Positions 63,511 through 64,000 of a stretch of DNA of 64,000 nt are shown here, piece after piece (the stretch's first letter is position 1; the number at the start of each line of letters is the position of its first letter). A program made the position numbers and the translations under genes. The notes beneath the pieces are model-generated. The model saw nothing but the letters and a program-made list of their open reading frames with translations, was not told the origin of the DNA and ran no database searches. The stretch is from VRUE01 sp963753245 (GTDB taxonomy: Bacteria > Actinomycetota > Thermoleophilia > Solirubrobacterales > 70-9), in NCBI GenBank assembly GCA_963753245.1, contig CAVWBK010000007.1:62001-126000 (forward strand), in the 5' to 3' direction.

Positions 63511-64000
63511 AGTAACGTCGACCTAGTCGGACGCGAAGTCCGTGGACTTCACGCAACCCGAGTCGCCGATCCGTTCTGCAACTCGGAAGCCGAGTTGCCG
63601 GGCCCGGCTGGGATGCTCAAGGACGGTGGTGCCGGGCTTGTGGGTCGACCCGCCCCGAACGATAAGTTATTCGTTGACCGATCCAGCGATGTTGGTCATC
63701 CACTAGTTCCGGTCCTCCCAGCCCGGTGCCATCTTTTCCCAGGTCTGACGGCTCTGCTGGCGGTAAGCGTGGGGGACGGATGGCGGCGGTGCCTTTTGGA
63801 TTCGTCGCTTCGCCCTAGCCGATGCTGCTGGTTTCGTGTTGACCGCAAACGTATCCAATCGCAGTTCCGGATGGCCGGAATCAGTCAGCGGTGGCAGCTT
63901 GGAGGAAGCCGCCTGGATAAACGGGTTAGCGGGCAGAGAATGGCTTTCTGCACAGCACCCGCCGCGATCCCCGTTCTGGACGCTGATCGGCTTACGCCTT
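63511..64000. other. Decayed or non-coding right edge
   Basis: I find no frame with protein-like sequence on either strand. It follows the broken methyltransferase and may be its degraded upstream part or the remains of further insertions. Confidence 0.4.

Overview
The window is high-GC actinobacterial DNA, most likely from a member of the Thermoleophilia (Solirubrobacterales-like). This rests on recognition rather than a search: secreted proteins with 'N-S-V-G-T-x-Q-L' N-terminal repeats, giant NHL/fibronectin-III secreted proteins with His/Lys-rich tails, frequent GTG/TTG starts and G+C-rich third codon positions. Many genes carry single-base frameshifts, several in short homopolymers, so some apparent pseudogenes may be uncorrected sequencing errors.

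Layout. 0-14.8 kb is ordinary chromosome: an ICMT-like methyltransferase end, PAP2 phosphatase, a secreted repeat protein, a GH114-type glycosidase, a divergent TetR/MFS efflux pair with a clear three-operator control region, a SprT-like metallopeptidase, a secreted protein/serine protease pair, a RibD/DHFR-fold reductase, a PASTA protein, a methyltransferase, a large secreted Ig-like protein and a class III nucleotidyl cyclase. 15.2-18.6 kb is a lower-GC island holding a small operon (HTH protein, membrane protein, large broken soluble protein). 18.65-28.3 kb is an insertion hub: an ISL3 element, an IS630 element, then two tandem, almost identical 3.33-kb units. Each unit is a second IS630 element with a 2.2-kb serine-recombinase element inserted in the codons of its catalytic D-E-K motif. 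Joining the inner element's ends gives a perfect 12-bp inverted-repeat attP, which makes this nested site-specific element the most unusual system in the window.

28.3-33.4 kb holds a sulfur module: DsrE-like protein, TusE/DsrC-like protein and sulfide:quinone oxidoreductase, transcribed on the minus strand, next to an ArsR repressor with two C-terminal cysteines, an MMPL exporter and a divergent OsmC thiol peroxidase. 34-41 kb holds secreted proteins (RCC1-repeat, broken hypothetical, Cys-rich), an NTF2-like protein, a decayed IS256 and a lipoprotein. 41.5-60.9 kb is one 19.4-kb minus-strand operon of five giant secreted proteins with overlapping starts and stops. Three are NHL/FN3 proteins (the two with TolB-like propellers share a CPN...CRAYELVS motif), and two are about 1000-residue paralogues without propellers. 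The window ends in a methyltransferase gene split by an IS1380 element; removing the element and one CTAG duplication restores the reading frame.

No tRNA, rRNA or CRISPR array was seen.
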